Origin: Daucus carota subsp. sativus | Lineage: Eukaryota; Streptophyta; Magnoliopsida; Apiales; Apiaceae | Length of the DNA stretch: 64,000 bases | Reading direction: 5' to 3' | NCBI RefSeq assembly: GCF_001625215.2 | Contig: NC_030385.2 | Coordinates: 33,815,598-33,879,597 of the forward strand | Shown here: positions 45,101-57,573 of the stretch, one piece after another | Layout: every line of letters begins with the position of its first letter | Numbering within the stretch: the first letter of the stretch is position 1 | Program-made: the position numbers and the translations under genes | The notes under the pieces: model-generated | What the model saw: the letters and a program-made list of their open reading frames with translations, nothing else | What the model was told of the DNA's origin: nothing | The model's database searches: none

Positions 45101-48100
45101 TAGTAGAAAGGCGCAAAGGCAACCTTGATAAAGTTTCGTCTCGTGATATTTGTGTAAGTTGTTCCTCCTCTTTCTTGTTTTCCCACAAAATCAATGCTAC
45201 AAAGACCACAATACCTGCAATTTGACTGGTTTAAGATATTAGTCATTTTAAGAAACAAAGAGTCTGGTAATATCACAAAGAATTGCAGCTAAGTGGATCA
45301 CAGTCTACCTCCGATATTGATGGCAGCATTTCCGGCAGTTGGCATGATATCAGGAGCTCCATCATCCCCTTTGATTGCAAGTATAAGCCTAGGTATAGTC
45401 AAGAAGAGAGAGATTCCAGCGGCTGCAGTGAATGCCACATAGAAGAACCTTCTAACACCCCGAAATGGAGCTTGGACTTCACTTATGAGTTTCAGATCTC
45501 TTCGGAAACTATTACCTATATCTTCCCCACCCAGCCTAGCCTGCACAGAAACGATAAATATTAATGATCTATATAATATGAAGTCAGGACTGTGGTTGAC
45601 TGAACTTTTTGAACATTCAGTAAACTTCGTTAATACTTTGTTTCAGAGGTTACTCAAAATTACCCGATAATCAATGAATTGAAAACTTCTGATCCAATTA
45701 AAATTTGTTCACATTTTTATACAGTCTTTAAATAAAATGAGGAATTCTACAAACCTCTTCTTGCATTTCCTTAAATTCGGGTGAAGCTCTGAAGGAGGCT
45801 AAATCTGGATCATTAAGAATAGTTCCAAACTTGAGGTCAAATTCTTTCAGAGCAGTCCGGAGACACTCGGCTGCTTTCTTTCCTTCCCCTCTACCTCGAA
45901 AAAGATATATAAAAATAAAAAGATAACAATAATAAATTTGTGAACAGTACTATTGAGATACACAGTCAAACATCTTACTCAATGTAAATATAATTAGATA
46001 TTTAGGGTAGTATTATAAATATGTAGGTTCGATTCATTCTGGTTTTACCATGAAAGTTAGTTAGTTAGTTAGTGAGTTAGAGGTGAGCTGATGCTTTTGT
46101 ATTTATTCTGATTCTCTCTTTCTTTACTAATACACAAGATCACAATCAATACATGCTCTGCTAGTTGTTGCTCAATGTAAATCTGTAAGTACTCTGTCAG
46201 TATGTGCATTGTCTAGGAGAACACACGGTAAAATCGTACAACCAAACAGTGCTAAAAGTGTAGATAGCTATAAATTTTACAAGCAGAGACATAAATTATA
46301 CAGGAAACAAACATTTGTACAGGAATGTTACGATTTAAAATACTATAAATGAAAAGCGAGAATCCCCTCTTGTATGGTTCTTGCGATATCATGTATAGTA
46401 ATATATAAGTACACTGGACAATATATTTGTTCACCCAGCTAGCATTGTCATATATTTCATCCCTTAAGCAACTTCTCTGTATGTTATCCAGGTCCTTAGT
46501 AAAAGTTTATCGGAAAAGATCAGAGAGTAATATTGTTAAGTGTATAATCATTAATCACTAGCTGGTTCCAATTACTAACAGTTATTTCAAGCGGAGCATT
46601 CTAATTCGCCGAGGAATAAAACATAGCATTTTAAAACTATGCACCATTGGCATATATGCATATGTAACTTGTATCTGGAATCTGGACATACAGCAGATGA
46701 TGGAAAATTTAACTTTTTACGATTATGATAGCTGTGAAGAGAATTGGTTTTGTAATGGTGTTTTGTAAAGGTTAAAAGGTTTTTAATTATGGTACTGATC
46801 ATAGCCATTCAACTTCTCGCATACGAATTTACATGTTGGACATGTATAAAGCTGCAAAATAACAGTAGTTACCTGTAGGCATGACAACAGGCTTTGTTAT
46901 AAAGTGCAGCTTGAGCCTCCACAGAATTCGGATTTAAAGTAAGTGCTGTTTCAAACTGACTGAGGGCATCATTAACCTAGGAATTAATATAAATGGACAT
47001 AAATAATGCTTCCGGTCATGATGATACATATCAGATCAGCAACACTGGCAGTCCAACTATGCAAATTTATGAAAAATAAACTATTTTTTACCAAACAGAT
47101 TCTTCTTAAAATTATCAGCATATCAATTTTTATAACAAAACGGCTATTGTTACTTGGCTGATTTGGGAATCATATTTATTTTTACACTCTATCAGCTAAT
47201 TCCTTCTCATTCAATTTTTTAACAGCCTAAGAGCTGTTATTCTCACTAAGAATTTGAAAAGAAAATTTAATAGTGTCAAGCCAATCAAAAGAAATTATAT
47301 GATAATAAATCCCACTGAACCATAAAAGGGGATGTCAAAACTTCTTAAATGACAAGTCTATTTTAAAAAATCAATGTTGCTGAATTCAGAGATACTTAAT
47401 ATATTTTGCATAATTACGTCTATGGGTTAGAACTCAAAACAACCCGACACAACCGAATGTAAAATAAATTTAATACATTAATTAACACATGACTATAATG
47501 ATATTATCTGAATATTTGATCATTTTAAGAGTCAGAGAGTTCAATAGGAGTTTTCAAAGTCAGAGGAGAACAATGCAAGTCAATGTCAGATGAAGAATTT
47601 TAAGAACTTCAACAGAACTAACAAGCGTAACATTAAGCAGAAACAAATCTCTTAAAACAATTGCTATCAAAATCTACGACATCAAGTACCAACTTAAAAC
47701 TTAAGGCGCTAAAGCGCCTTTTTCTACCCCTATAGAAACCCATATTAAACTACAAATCAAGAATCGATATACAAACAGAATAAACTCTTTAAGTTCATAG
47801 CCTCAGACGTATAAAATTTCATTGATTGATAGAAGCTCTTAGTTTACTAAAGGAAAAATTATTCAATCAATGTGACTAATAAATGGGTACTAATTTATTA
47901 AAGATTCACAACTATAATTAATGACATACACTATAGATACAAGTAATCACTATCGAAACAAAACAAGCAAGTGTGTGAGTGTGTGTAAAATTAGAGATAA
48001 AGGGTTACCCGTCCTCTGGAAAAGAGGGAGAGACCCAAATTGACACACGATTCTGCCGTCTCCGAAGTAATTTCAGAGGAGGAAGAGGAGGAGAAACACG

Positions 48101-48239
48101 TTGAAGAAGGCCTGTTTGATGACAAATTTAATATGGGGTTCTTGTAAGAAACCAATGATGTTGTTGTAAACGATGATTTGAATGAGCGTGTAGTGAAGCT
48201 GAAGCTATAAGGAGGAGTGATTGCTAAGGCCATGGCCAC
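42109..48239 (-). CDS. LPA1: LOW PSII ACCUMULATION 1 (PSII assembly factor)
   Basis: Nine exons (minus order): 48239-48009, 46976-46873, 45890-45755, 45540-45309, 45214-45057, 43785-43600, 43375-43275, 43151-43055, 42183-42109. All introns are GT-AG and the sum is 439 residues in one frame. Residues 1 to about 55 are a Ser/Thr/Pro-rich chloroplast transit peptide. Two TPR-like helices follow (ESCVNLGLSLFSRGR, then NDALSQFETALTLNP and AALYNKACCHAY). GGEDIGNSFRRDLKLISEV precedes two membrane spans (about 188-208 and 232-246). The C-terminal part is soluble with GKKETVSSAIQKAERYRTEL and GRVRRSGRGMPDW. LPA1 is a thylakoid chaperone that binds D1 during photosystem II assembly. The third acceptor was set by requiring A-Y-R-G-E-G-K; the alternative gives a stop. 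A second Met at 48233 is also possible. Confidence 0.93.
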
Positions 48240-49302
48240 TTGGATATGAAGCTGTTTTGTTTATCCTTTGGGTTCAGTTCACCTCATTTTCGTTCATCAC
48301 TCTGGACCTTCTCTATCCAGTATCCACCGCGTTCAAATCCAACGTTGGATAGCATGTTTTTTGTAAAAAATACTATATAAAATGTTTTGTTGTAAATGGC
48401 AGGATAGTCCTATTTCGGGAATATTATAATATTAGTCATAATTTTAAGATATGTGGTGAAATTTTGTCTCCAATTAAATATCAGAATAAAAATTAGAATA
48501 AATTACGGGTCTCATAGTGTTTTTTGCAATTCAAAAATAAGAGTTGATAAATGCGATAAATGTTTTCTCAATACTTAAATTTCAAAAATTTATTCTGAAA
48601 ACCTTATTTCAAAAATATGAAAGTCAGTTAACTATAGAATTATTTTACTAACAAAAATTATTAATATATATACTAACTTAAAAAATAGCCCTTCTATAAA
48701 TTTAAGTAATATTTTTAAATATGCACAAAGCTCATCTTTCCATCAACTTATTCACGAGAACAAGAGCTTTAGGAGAAAACCAGAAAAGAAAATTGCACAC
48801 CAGAACTGCTGCATTTGCTTAGTGCTCGCTGGTACGTAGTAAGAAAATTCAAGAACGCACAAAGGCAAAAGGATTTTAAAGTGCCCTGGAATAGTGCCAT
48901 AGTGGGATACTAAAAAGTTGCTATTCTACACTTCACTACACCACAGTAGAGATCATTTGTTAACTAGGTCCGACTACATACAATATCTCTATGTCTCTAA
49001 TCACACCTCTACCTTCAAGCAAAGAAAATTTACAATACACAGGCTCACAGCAACACATTCAGACATCCTCCCGAGTCCCAACTATTATGAATTGGGAGAT
49101 TAGCCAGGTTCGTACTCTCGAAAAATTTTAACTAAAAAAGTCAACCAATCAAAAAAACTGAAGTGACAATACATTGCAGTCTGAATCACAACATTTTTCT
49201 TAAACATGACATATATTATACATCTCTCTTCACTACGTTTGAAGTGGCAGCTCTGAAAACCTACCGCCACTCGAGTGAGTTGAGAGCGAATGCGGTGCAT
49301 AC
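48240..49302. other. Intergenic, LPA1 promoter and GCP4 3' flank
   Basis: About 1.06 kb between two minus-strand genes; it must hold the LPA1 promoter and the GCP4 3' UTR. No other gene. Confidence 0.45.
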
Positions 49303-52300
49303 CTACAAAACTGGGAGCGTCGGGCGTGGTCTAACAACATTCATCACACCTTTAGCAGTTGTCTGTTTACAGAAATCAAGATATGTTAATATTATATGTG
49401 ACAATGACTAGCAACATAGTAGCAAGGTATCAAACCCTTAACCATGGGAGCTTGAGGTTTCATGCCTTGTCAAAGGCAAAGTGGATGGATTGTGTGTGTT
49501 GAATTAGGGAAAATAAAACATGATGGTCAGGGGCAGTCATAGAGATTTACCTCAAAAAATAAATTGAAGTTTAGGCGTAACAGAAATCGCCTGAGAAATG
49601 GGGCTCTCTGACTCCCCGCGAGCCTGCTACTCCGCAAGATTGTGTATAATGAATTTGATTTTTTGTTAAATTCCTCAGTTATGTGGTCTAGTTCAACAGT
49701 ATTTGTACTGTTCTCTTGATTCTCTATCTTCCAACAAAACTGCAAACACAGCTTCATGATGCCATCCAATATTCTGGAGACAGATCCAATGTCCAGGAAA
49801 GATTGGGAAATTAAGGCTGACAAGTACCTGCGAGAAATAATAGGAGTATTAGATAATAAGGATCTGGCCCTATAACTATTGCATCTTTAGTTAATGTTGT
49901 TATATGCAAGGATCCTAAGATACAGGGGTATACATGCCTGTATACATACAGGCATGATGATATTCAGTCTTGGTTTAAAATGATAATAGTGCTATATATC
50001 ATAGTATTGTTCCAGCATAAAATTCTATTACATATGTTCTCTAAGAAGACAAATTATTGCTATGAGGGAGTAATAATCATGACCATGCAGTTGCATACAC
50101 ATACGAAACCAGATGTAAAAATAAACTTTCAGCTTTTACTTACTCTTGATGAAAGCTCACCAATTCAGTGAAATCATGCGAATCCTGAATACGAGCTTGC
50201 AATATGTTCCACTGTGATTCTATCACGTCCACCTGAAGAGGAAATAAAAATAAATGTAAGACACACAGGTGCATACTACAATAATGACAGAAAATTTACA
50301 AGAATTCTTTTGCATCCTGATATTGCTTGGGAATCAGGATAACCCATGAACCATTAAATGAGCTTTTTGTTTTTAACCAGTCTCATCTGGGTTGGAGAAA
50401 TAAAAATGCACAATTGAGGATTTCAAAACACTCCTATCAGGATAGCATGACATATTTTACCAAATTAAGGATCAAAGAGCAGTATCAGGCTACCTATCCC
50501 AAGTTTGAAGAAAACATTCATTTCTATAATTTCTACAATCTTCAAGGAAAACATATTGGACCTTGCTAATTCTCACTGATCATCAAGTATTGCAATCTGA
50601 CTTCTGTTCAGCAATTTGGTAGATATACTCGTATTAAGAAAATTCCCAAAGTATTCACCTGAATGTAAAATTGAAGATTTCTGATTAAAAATGCCATATG
50701 TTCTCTAATACGCCACATTGGTCTAAACCGTTGCCTCCGTTGCTGAGAAGTTGAGCAGTTTAAACGGTCATTACGACGCCTGGCAAAATCTGTGTGATCT
50801 TGATGCATCACAGAAGCCCAAGACTTTTCCAATTCCATTTGAGTTCTTTTAAGGCGAAGTAAATACTGAAATATCTTCCCGTACCTGGTTTACACTTTTA
50901 ATCAGATACACGAGAAAATATAGTGATTTTTCAACTGTTAACTTCGGATGGCATACAAACGGAAGCAAGTGAACCGACAAGGGAATAATGCAAGTGAACC
51001 GACAAGGCAATAATGTATTATACCTAGAAAGTGATGTTAAAACTTACAACTTAACAAGGGTGTAGCATTACAGCTAAGTAGATAGCTACCAACTACCGAT
51101 GTGGAAGTAATAATTTTAATACAGATTACTTAAAAAAAAATTACCGAGAAAGCACTTCTTGTGTAAAAAAAAGCTGCAAGGGCCAATCAATAGAATATTC
51201 AAGAGCAATTCCATCCCATCCATCAAGTGACATCTCTGAAGAAGCATCCAACAGAACAGCAAGGTCGCCATCAGTATAAGATTTTGATTTTGGCAAGTCA
51301 ACTTGAGAAGGTTTAACTGTGACTCCAAATGAAGGCATCCTAGAAGTTTTGGGTAAAAAGAATAATCAAATATTAATCATCTACATGGGACTACAAGATA
51401 AAAGAAACTGGAGGGTCAGAACTCAGAAGAAATAACCATATAGACCAGAAGGAAATTAAAAATAGTCGATGACTCATGTCACCATGGGTCCTCACCGTAA
51501 AGACACTCTTGAAAAATATTGGTCCTCGTCCCCAATAGTCTTTATAGCGGCCTGCAATGAAACTATGACTTCTTAACGAGAAATTCAAAAACATTATCTC
51601 TGTCACATTATAGCAAAAGGTATCAATGATAACATTCAGCTCTAGGAGAGCAGAGAACAAATTGCATAAGGTTTATATGACTTACCAATTAGTACTGTGT
51701 CAATATCTATTTACATATAATTACATTATTCGAATATGTGTCCAAGTTGCACACTTCCATCCAAGTTCGGGTAACAAAGGATAAGAGAAAGTCTAGATGT
51801 TGCTGAATTATGAGAAACATTGACCTTTTAGCTAACTATAGTGATCAAACAATTAAAGAAATATTTAATATTGATGTTTATGCTTAAACAAATGCACATG
51901 CAAGTCAACAATTAGGCTTAATGGTCAGCTATGTAAAAGATTTACAGAAAACACGATAAAACAAAACAAAGAAAAACACTCATAAAGATCAAGGCAACTT
52001 TTACCCGTCCTAACTCTTGTCATCAGTATTTCAGCAATGACCAATCTGACATTTTTCAAAACCATGTTGCAAATAAAGAATGATGACAACTCTCCGTCCC
52101 GTCATAAACAATGGCATGACCGTACACACGGTTTTAAATAAGAACTGCTTTCTAGGTGCAAGTAGAATGAAAGTATGTGCATTTATAACTTAAAGAACCA
52201 CTGTATACATCTCTAAAATGTTCCAAATAAAACGTACCAGTTTGAAGGGAACCATGAGATCAGCTTCTGCGGTTGACTGGCGAGGTGGTAGGCGCATTAA

Positions 52301-55300
52301 TTGGCGACTCTCCTCAAGGAAACTCTTTAGAATATTAAATGAACTCTAGTCAACAACATATTGATGAAAACATGATTTGCAGAAATTATACTGCTCGCAA
52401 ATCGTCTAAATAGTTTCTCTTGGTCATTCTCTCAGATCAACTCAGGCGTTATTTTTTAGTAAAATAGTGAACCTTTGCATTATAGTCTAATCTACTAGAA
52501 GAATTATTTTATCTACTTAAATATATGCTCTCAAAATACTTTTAGGGTGATCACTGAAGACTGGCCACAAAACAAAGACAGCCGAAGATTCCATTCTGTA
52601 CCTGGAAAAGGTCACCTTTTGCTAGAAGAAAGTAATCCTTAAGTGCCTTCAAGTGGCCCTCCAAGTTCGCACGTACTACTACAAGCTACAAGTAGAGCAA
52701 AACATTATACATGCGCATAATTGTGTATATATTCTCCCAAAACAAGAATATCAAAACTTTTCGTCATTCACCTGCCAAAGATGACTGGCTGCAATAGCCC
52801 TAATAGTGTCAACATTGCTCTCGAATGATCTTTTGTGGAACTCAGATGATTCCTGCATATAGTATGTCAACACCATTCGACGCGTAAGATTGCAACTATA
52901 AAACAAGTTTTCTTTCACAACAATAAAACCATACACTCCCAAAGAATATGGAAATGACCGTTAGTAACAATGTAATAATTACAAGCCCTGAGAAAGACCT
53001 TCAAGTCTTGAAGCATGGATTCGATCTTATCAGCTTCAACTTGTGGAAGTAATTTCTCTCCGATTGATTTTGTATCTAATAAGGATTCCCTCTGAAAGGA
53101 AAAATGTCCTTTGGAGCCTAGACTAGTTTGTGATCCTTTTGGTATATCTTGGAAGCGGAAAGTTGGACTTGGATTTCGAAGAACCCTGACTGCTTTTCCA
53201 GCAAAAAGAATGGACTCTGCTACTCGCATAGAGATATATTCAGGCAGCATATCCTGCAGAGACACCAGTTTCCAATATTAGTGGATTAAATGATCCATGC
53301 AGCAACAGAAAATCAAGCATGGAAAACAATATGCCCAACCCTAATCAACAAAAGCATCAAAATACAAAATGTTGCTCGACAGTGACGAAAAACTATTCTC
53401 CAGAATGTGGATAATAAGGTGAATTAGGTAAATGGAGTTGCCACTGGATCTATAATATAACGATGATGCTATTATATGCACAATAAAGTTGTTCATGACT
53501 GAAAAGACAGTTACAGTTACCAAAAATATTAACTTAGGTGGACGGAGTAGCTTGTAGAACAAAGATTATGTACCAATGATATGTGGAAACCAAGATGCCA
53601 GTCTGCGAGAGATGCATCGTTAGTTGACATGCGTGCCATCTTTTCAAGCACATCTACATGAGAAGATTCATGTTCGGTATCCCTATCCTCCTGCCTACAT
53701 ATAAGGGAAAAAATTATACCATTTGAGGAAGGTCATAATTTTTGTATCAACATCTTTGCAGGAAACTGGAAAGTATATAAGAAATACAACTCTCAAAAAT
53801 AAAAAAGACAAAATAATAAAGTCGTGTACTGTAAAATTTATATTTATACTTTATAGAAGGATCAATAGGTTGCAGTCAAGGATATGGTTTCAGAATTTTT
53901 ATTTGCACTTTGTAGGTTTTTTATATTTGTTTAAGAATTGGAAGAAACTTAATTTCTAAAAATATTATTATTTAAAACCAAAAATAATGTGCAGTCTTAT
54001 GCTAGTTACTAGTGATTCTTTTATCTATTCAAGTTATTTACTTTTATCACCCCATGCTTCCACTTCATGTTAGCTCAAACTTTTTCCCCAGGCTTTTGCT
54101 ATAAAATATATGCAAAGGCTATGTTGGGGATCGGACTAACTGTGCCAGTTTTGAATAGTAGTAAACTAGGTAATACACATATGCCATCATTTCTGTTATC
54201 ATCAGGACTATTTGCTGACTTGCTGTCAGTTGTAAGCTTACTGTACACTATTATTTACTAAAACAAAAAAAGCTCCTGACAAGAAAAAAAACATATCAAA
54301 AGCAATTAATAATTAAAAAGAAAAAAACTCAAACAAATTAGATCATAAACACTGTTCAAATTTTGCAGATCCACCAGTCCACCTCCATAGAATTATTAAA
54401 TTATAACAAATATTAGTAACAACTACAAAAGTTCTGCATTTATTATCAATGTCAATAATTAATTCAATGCATCCATATTAACAAGGGAAATAAGCAAACA
54501 GAAATACCAAATATTTTTAAAGATACCTGCTGATAAAAAATTCCCCATACTGATCATGAAGAATCCCGTATACCATCCAAGAAGTTAGCTGATTATACAT
54601 GACCTGATGACCGTGCCAAAGAAGTCTAAGCTTCAAGGAAAAAAGTTTAAACAAATAAAAGTAAGCGTGGGTATAAGTCCAATGAATGTATATGTTCTGT
54701 AGCTGTACAATAAGCAGACTGGAGACACACTATGAATGTGTGCGCATAGTTTTACTTTTAAGCTCATGAAGTGGTGACCATCAAGAGGCTTTTCCTTTTG
54801 GAGCAAGTCCAACATTGTCTTAGCAAGTGCCTTATAAATATAATAAAAAATAGTGTCCTAGTGATTTAGGATATCATTTTAATATATCAACTCCAACAAC
54901 ATGCCTTATTATTAAAATAAAATAGTAATATATTTGAATTATTGTTGGAGGGAAATGAAAAGGATAGAGGAGAGAGATGTGCTGAAATGAGAGAAAGCTA
55001 ATTTTTTATTAAAAGAAATAGTTTAGGGCATGCATAGTTGTGCCTCAAAAAAGGCATTTTTTAGATGTCCTAGTGTTTTAAGGCACCACTAGGACATTGT
55101 TGGAGCACTCATTTGCTTCAAATGCCTTAAATTTTAATTTAGGACATCAATGTAAGGCACTCTTGGACTTGCTCTGATATCATTATTTTACCTAGTTGAC
55201 TTCCAATGTGATACACGACAATAAGAAAGAGATTGTACTACAACATCATTACAAATTATGGAAGAGAAAGGAGTCCATACCTCTGAATACAAGCCTGCAG

Positions 55301-56614
55301 TTCAGGCACCCCACAGTGGCATCGTTTGTGCAAAAGGTTGAGAAGTCTCCCTCCGCATATACCATCACGCTCAATCTCTAGAATAAGCTCATAGAGAGGT
55401 GGTAGAAGAACAAAAAACTAGAATAGGATTCCCCCAAAAATGTGAAAAAGAGAATGTTAAAAATGGAAACTATAAATAAATGGAAAAAAATTAATGCAGC
55501 AGATTATAGGACCAGCAACTAGGGAGGCAAGGCTTAGAACTATGTCACTCAACCTCTGGTACCTAAAATATGACATTATTTATTAATATACTATTAATAT
55601 AATTCATAGAAAAAATTCACAGTTAAATCTCTAGTCAAACAGGACTTTTTAAAGCATAGAAGACTGGGCAAATTAGGCGCCATCTTATCCTCTTCTTGCT
55701 ATTACCTCATTTCTCATTTCTTCTTCAGTTTTCATCCTAAAAACATCTCAAAAATGGTTTTTTAGTTGGTCATAGTGTTCACATTTTAGTCTGACAGAGT
55801 ATAGTCTCATGTCTGAGTTTCTGCCAGGCAAAACCGAACAATCCGGTTGACATAGGCTATAAAATCTTTAGCAATTATTAGAGGTTGCAAGCTTCCAAGA
55901 TACACGTAGTTCAACATAAGCATACACTAAATGAATACATACAGTCCTGAAGCCTATAAAAACAAATCCTAAAAGTTGGACAACAAAATTTCACACAATG
56001 TACCTTGTTGAGGCCTTGAGTTACGGCAGCCAAGATAGGCAGGGTTTCGGACAACAATTTCTGCTCAATATGCAAAACTGCCGACTTATAAATAGACAAA
56101 ACCTCCATAACACCATTAGCAATAGCTCTCCTATACACACTCTGCTTCTCCGTTTTAGGTTTCGACAATTCTGATGTCAAAGCCAACGGGGACTGGTTCG
56201 TGGACCGTATCCAACTCAAATTTCTCGATTTTGTAGCAAATCGGTTAAGCTCTCGGTAATAAAAACCTAAAGTAATAATCCTCTCAATAACATCCCTACA
56301 AACGCAAATAATACATACAAAATTAAAATACAAAACATAACTAGAGCATAAATTGAACTCCGTAGAATTTTAAAAAAAATTCTCAGTCCTAACATAATAA
56401 ATAAAGTGTATTTTAAAACTCGAAAAATGAATAATTAGGGAAAACGAGAGTACCTTTCGCTAGGTTGGAGGAAGGAGAGATCGGAGGCGAGTTTGAAAGT
56501 AGGTTTGGTTTGGGAGATGGGAGCGTCGGGAGATAAAAGAGCGGCGTCTTCTCTTTCGTCGATGATGAGATCGCCTGTATAACCTAATAGTGATAGCAAC
56601 AGTTCGTGAAGCAT
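49303..56614 (-). CDS. GCP4: Gamma-tubulin complex component 4
   Basis: Fifteen exons (minus order): 56614-56454, 56295-56004, 55417-55281, 54625-54527, 53694-53574, 53253-52999, 52852-52772, 52685-52602, 52324-52238, 51551-51496, 51339-51145, 50884-50659, 50232-50144, 49827-49551, 49362-49303. All borders are GT-AG, and the phases sum to 739 residues, the plant GCP4 length. N-terminal landmarks are MLHELLLSLLGYTGD and ERIITLGFYYREL. The middle has MLPEYISMRVAESILFAGKA. The C-terminal gamma-tubulin-binding half has LDGWDGIALEYSIDWPLQLF, RFRPMWRIREHMAFLIRNLQ and APFLRRFLLRLNFN, ending RPRPTLPVL. GCP4 is a scaffold of the gamma-tubulin ring complex that nucleates microtubules. I start at MLHEL because the upstream extension is low-complexity Ile/Val. 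Intron 3 carries a MITE. Confidence 0.94.
54801..55175. mobile_element. MITE in GCP4 intron 3
   Basis: The left end GAGCAAGTCCAACATTG pairs with the right end AGGCACTCTTGGACTTGCTC in inverted sense. Inner repeats around GTCCTAGTG and AAGGCA recur on both arms. It lies wholly inside the intron 54626-55280. Confidence 0.7.
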
Positions 56615-57573
56615 GATGATGATGACGACGACGATGATGATGATTGACTGTGTGTATTTGTGTCTCTTTCTCACGACTATGTGTATGTAGAATTGGAATC
56701 AAGAATTCAAATTTAGAGGGAGGTAGTGACAGTATCAGTTCTTCACTTTATTCTGCTGTTCGCCAAAACCCCAAATATGACAAAATTGTCTTTTTAAGTA
56801 AATCTTCAAATATAATATTTTGATATTGTACATATTCATGGAAAAGTTATGTCATGTGAATTTTATTTTCTCGTTTTTAAAAAAAGACCAATACCCTTAA
56901 TTCTTATTAAAAACAGTTACAAAAAATAAAGAATCATATTTATTTATATTTATTTATGAGATTGTAGTTCATAAAATTCTTCCGATTAAAAAATGGTTAT
57001 CAGGACAGAAAAACGGTTTTATATTTATATACTCTCTCTGTCCATCTCGCTTTTCTATAATTTTTTTACACTGCTCGACACGTATTTTAAAACGCATATA
57101 AAACATAGTTGTATAACGTATTTTTTTTTTAAAAATTATATAAAATATAAACATCAAACTTTTATTTAGAAGAAGAAAAAGTTCAAAATAGTTTATCAAA
57201 CTACGTTTGCCGAGCCACCATCCCCGATGTAAACAAATGAGGGGAAGGAGAGAGTATTTTTTATCATTTAATATTCTAAATTAATAATGATTTTCTTATA
57301 ATTAATTTCTGACAATTTGGATAAATACCTCTAAGTACATACAGTAGAGCCTGAATGCTTTGGAGCATATTTTTTAAAGCTGCATCTGGGGATCTATTGT
57401 TCCTGCTTCTTGTTAAAAGATTAACAAAAGTTACAAACAGCAACATCATATAACTCGCATTGTTAAGATAATATTATGAAGCTCTGAGAAGGCATATAAT
57501 TACAAAAACATTACGGTGCTTAAATTATAACATTTCACCATTTACATATTGGCAGGCCAAAAACAACCATGCT
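56615..57573. other. Intergenic between GCP4 and the lipase gene
   Basis: GCP4 promoter side: a GATGATGAC-rich stretch at 56611-56645 lies in the leader. The rest is AT-rich and contains the MITE at 57032-57254. Confidence 0.45.
57032..57254. mobile_element. Stowaway-like MITE, about 223 bp
   Basis: Left end CTCTCTCTGTCCATCTCGC and right end GGGGAAGGAGAGAG, with TA on both sides. Termini are worn compared with the copies at 18 and 25 kb. Confidence 0.65.

Noticed and set aside
47700-47730. Hairpin AAGGCGCTAAAGCGCCTT as a terminator
   Set aside because: It lies within an LPA1 intron of a nuclear gene, where rho-independent terminators do not act; probably chance or a small repeat.
49934-49957. 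Palindrome CATGCCTGTATACATACAGGCATG as a regulatory site
   Set aside because: Sits in a GCP4 intron with no supporting context.
56435-56702. Longer N-terminus for GCP4 or a His/Arg-rich peptide
   Set aside because: The extension comes from a GATGATGAC repeat in the leader; the conserved start is MLHEL.
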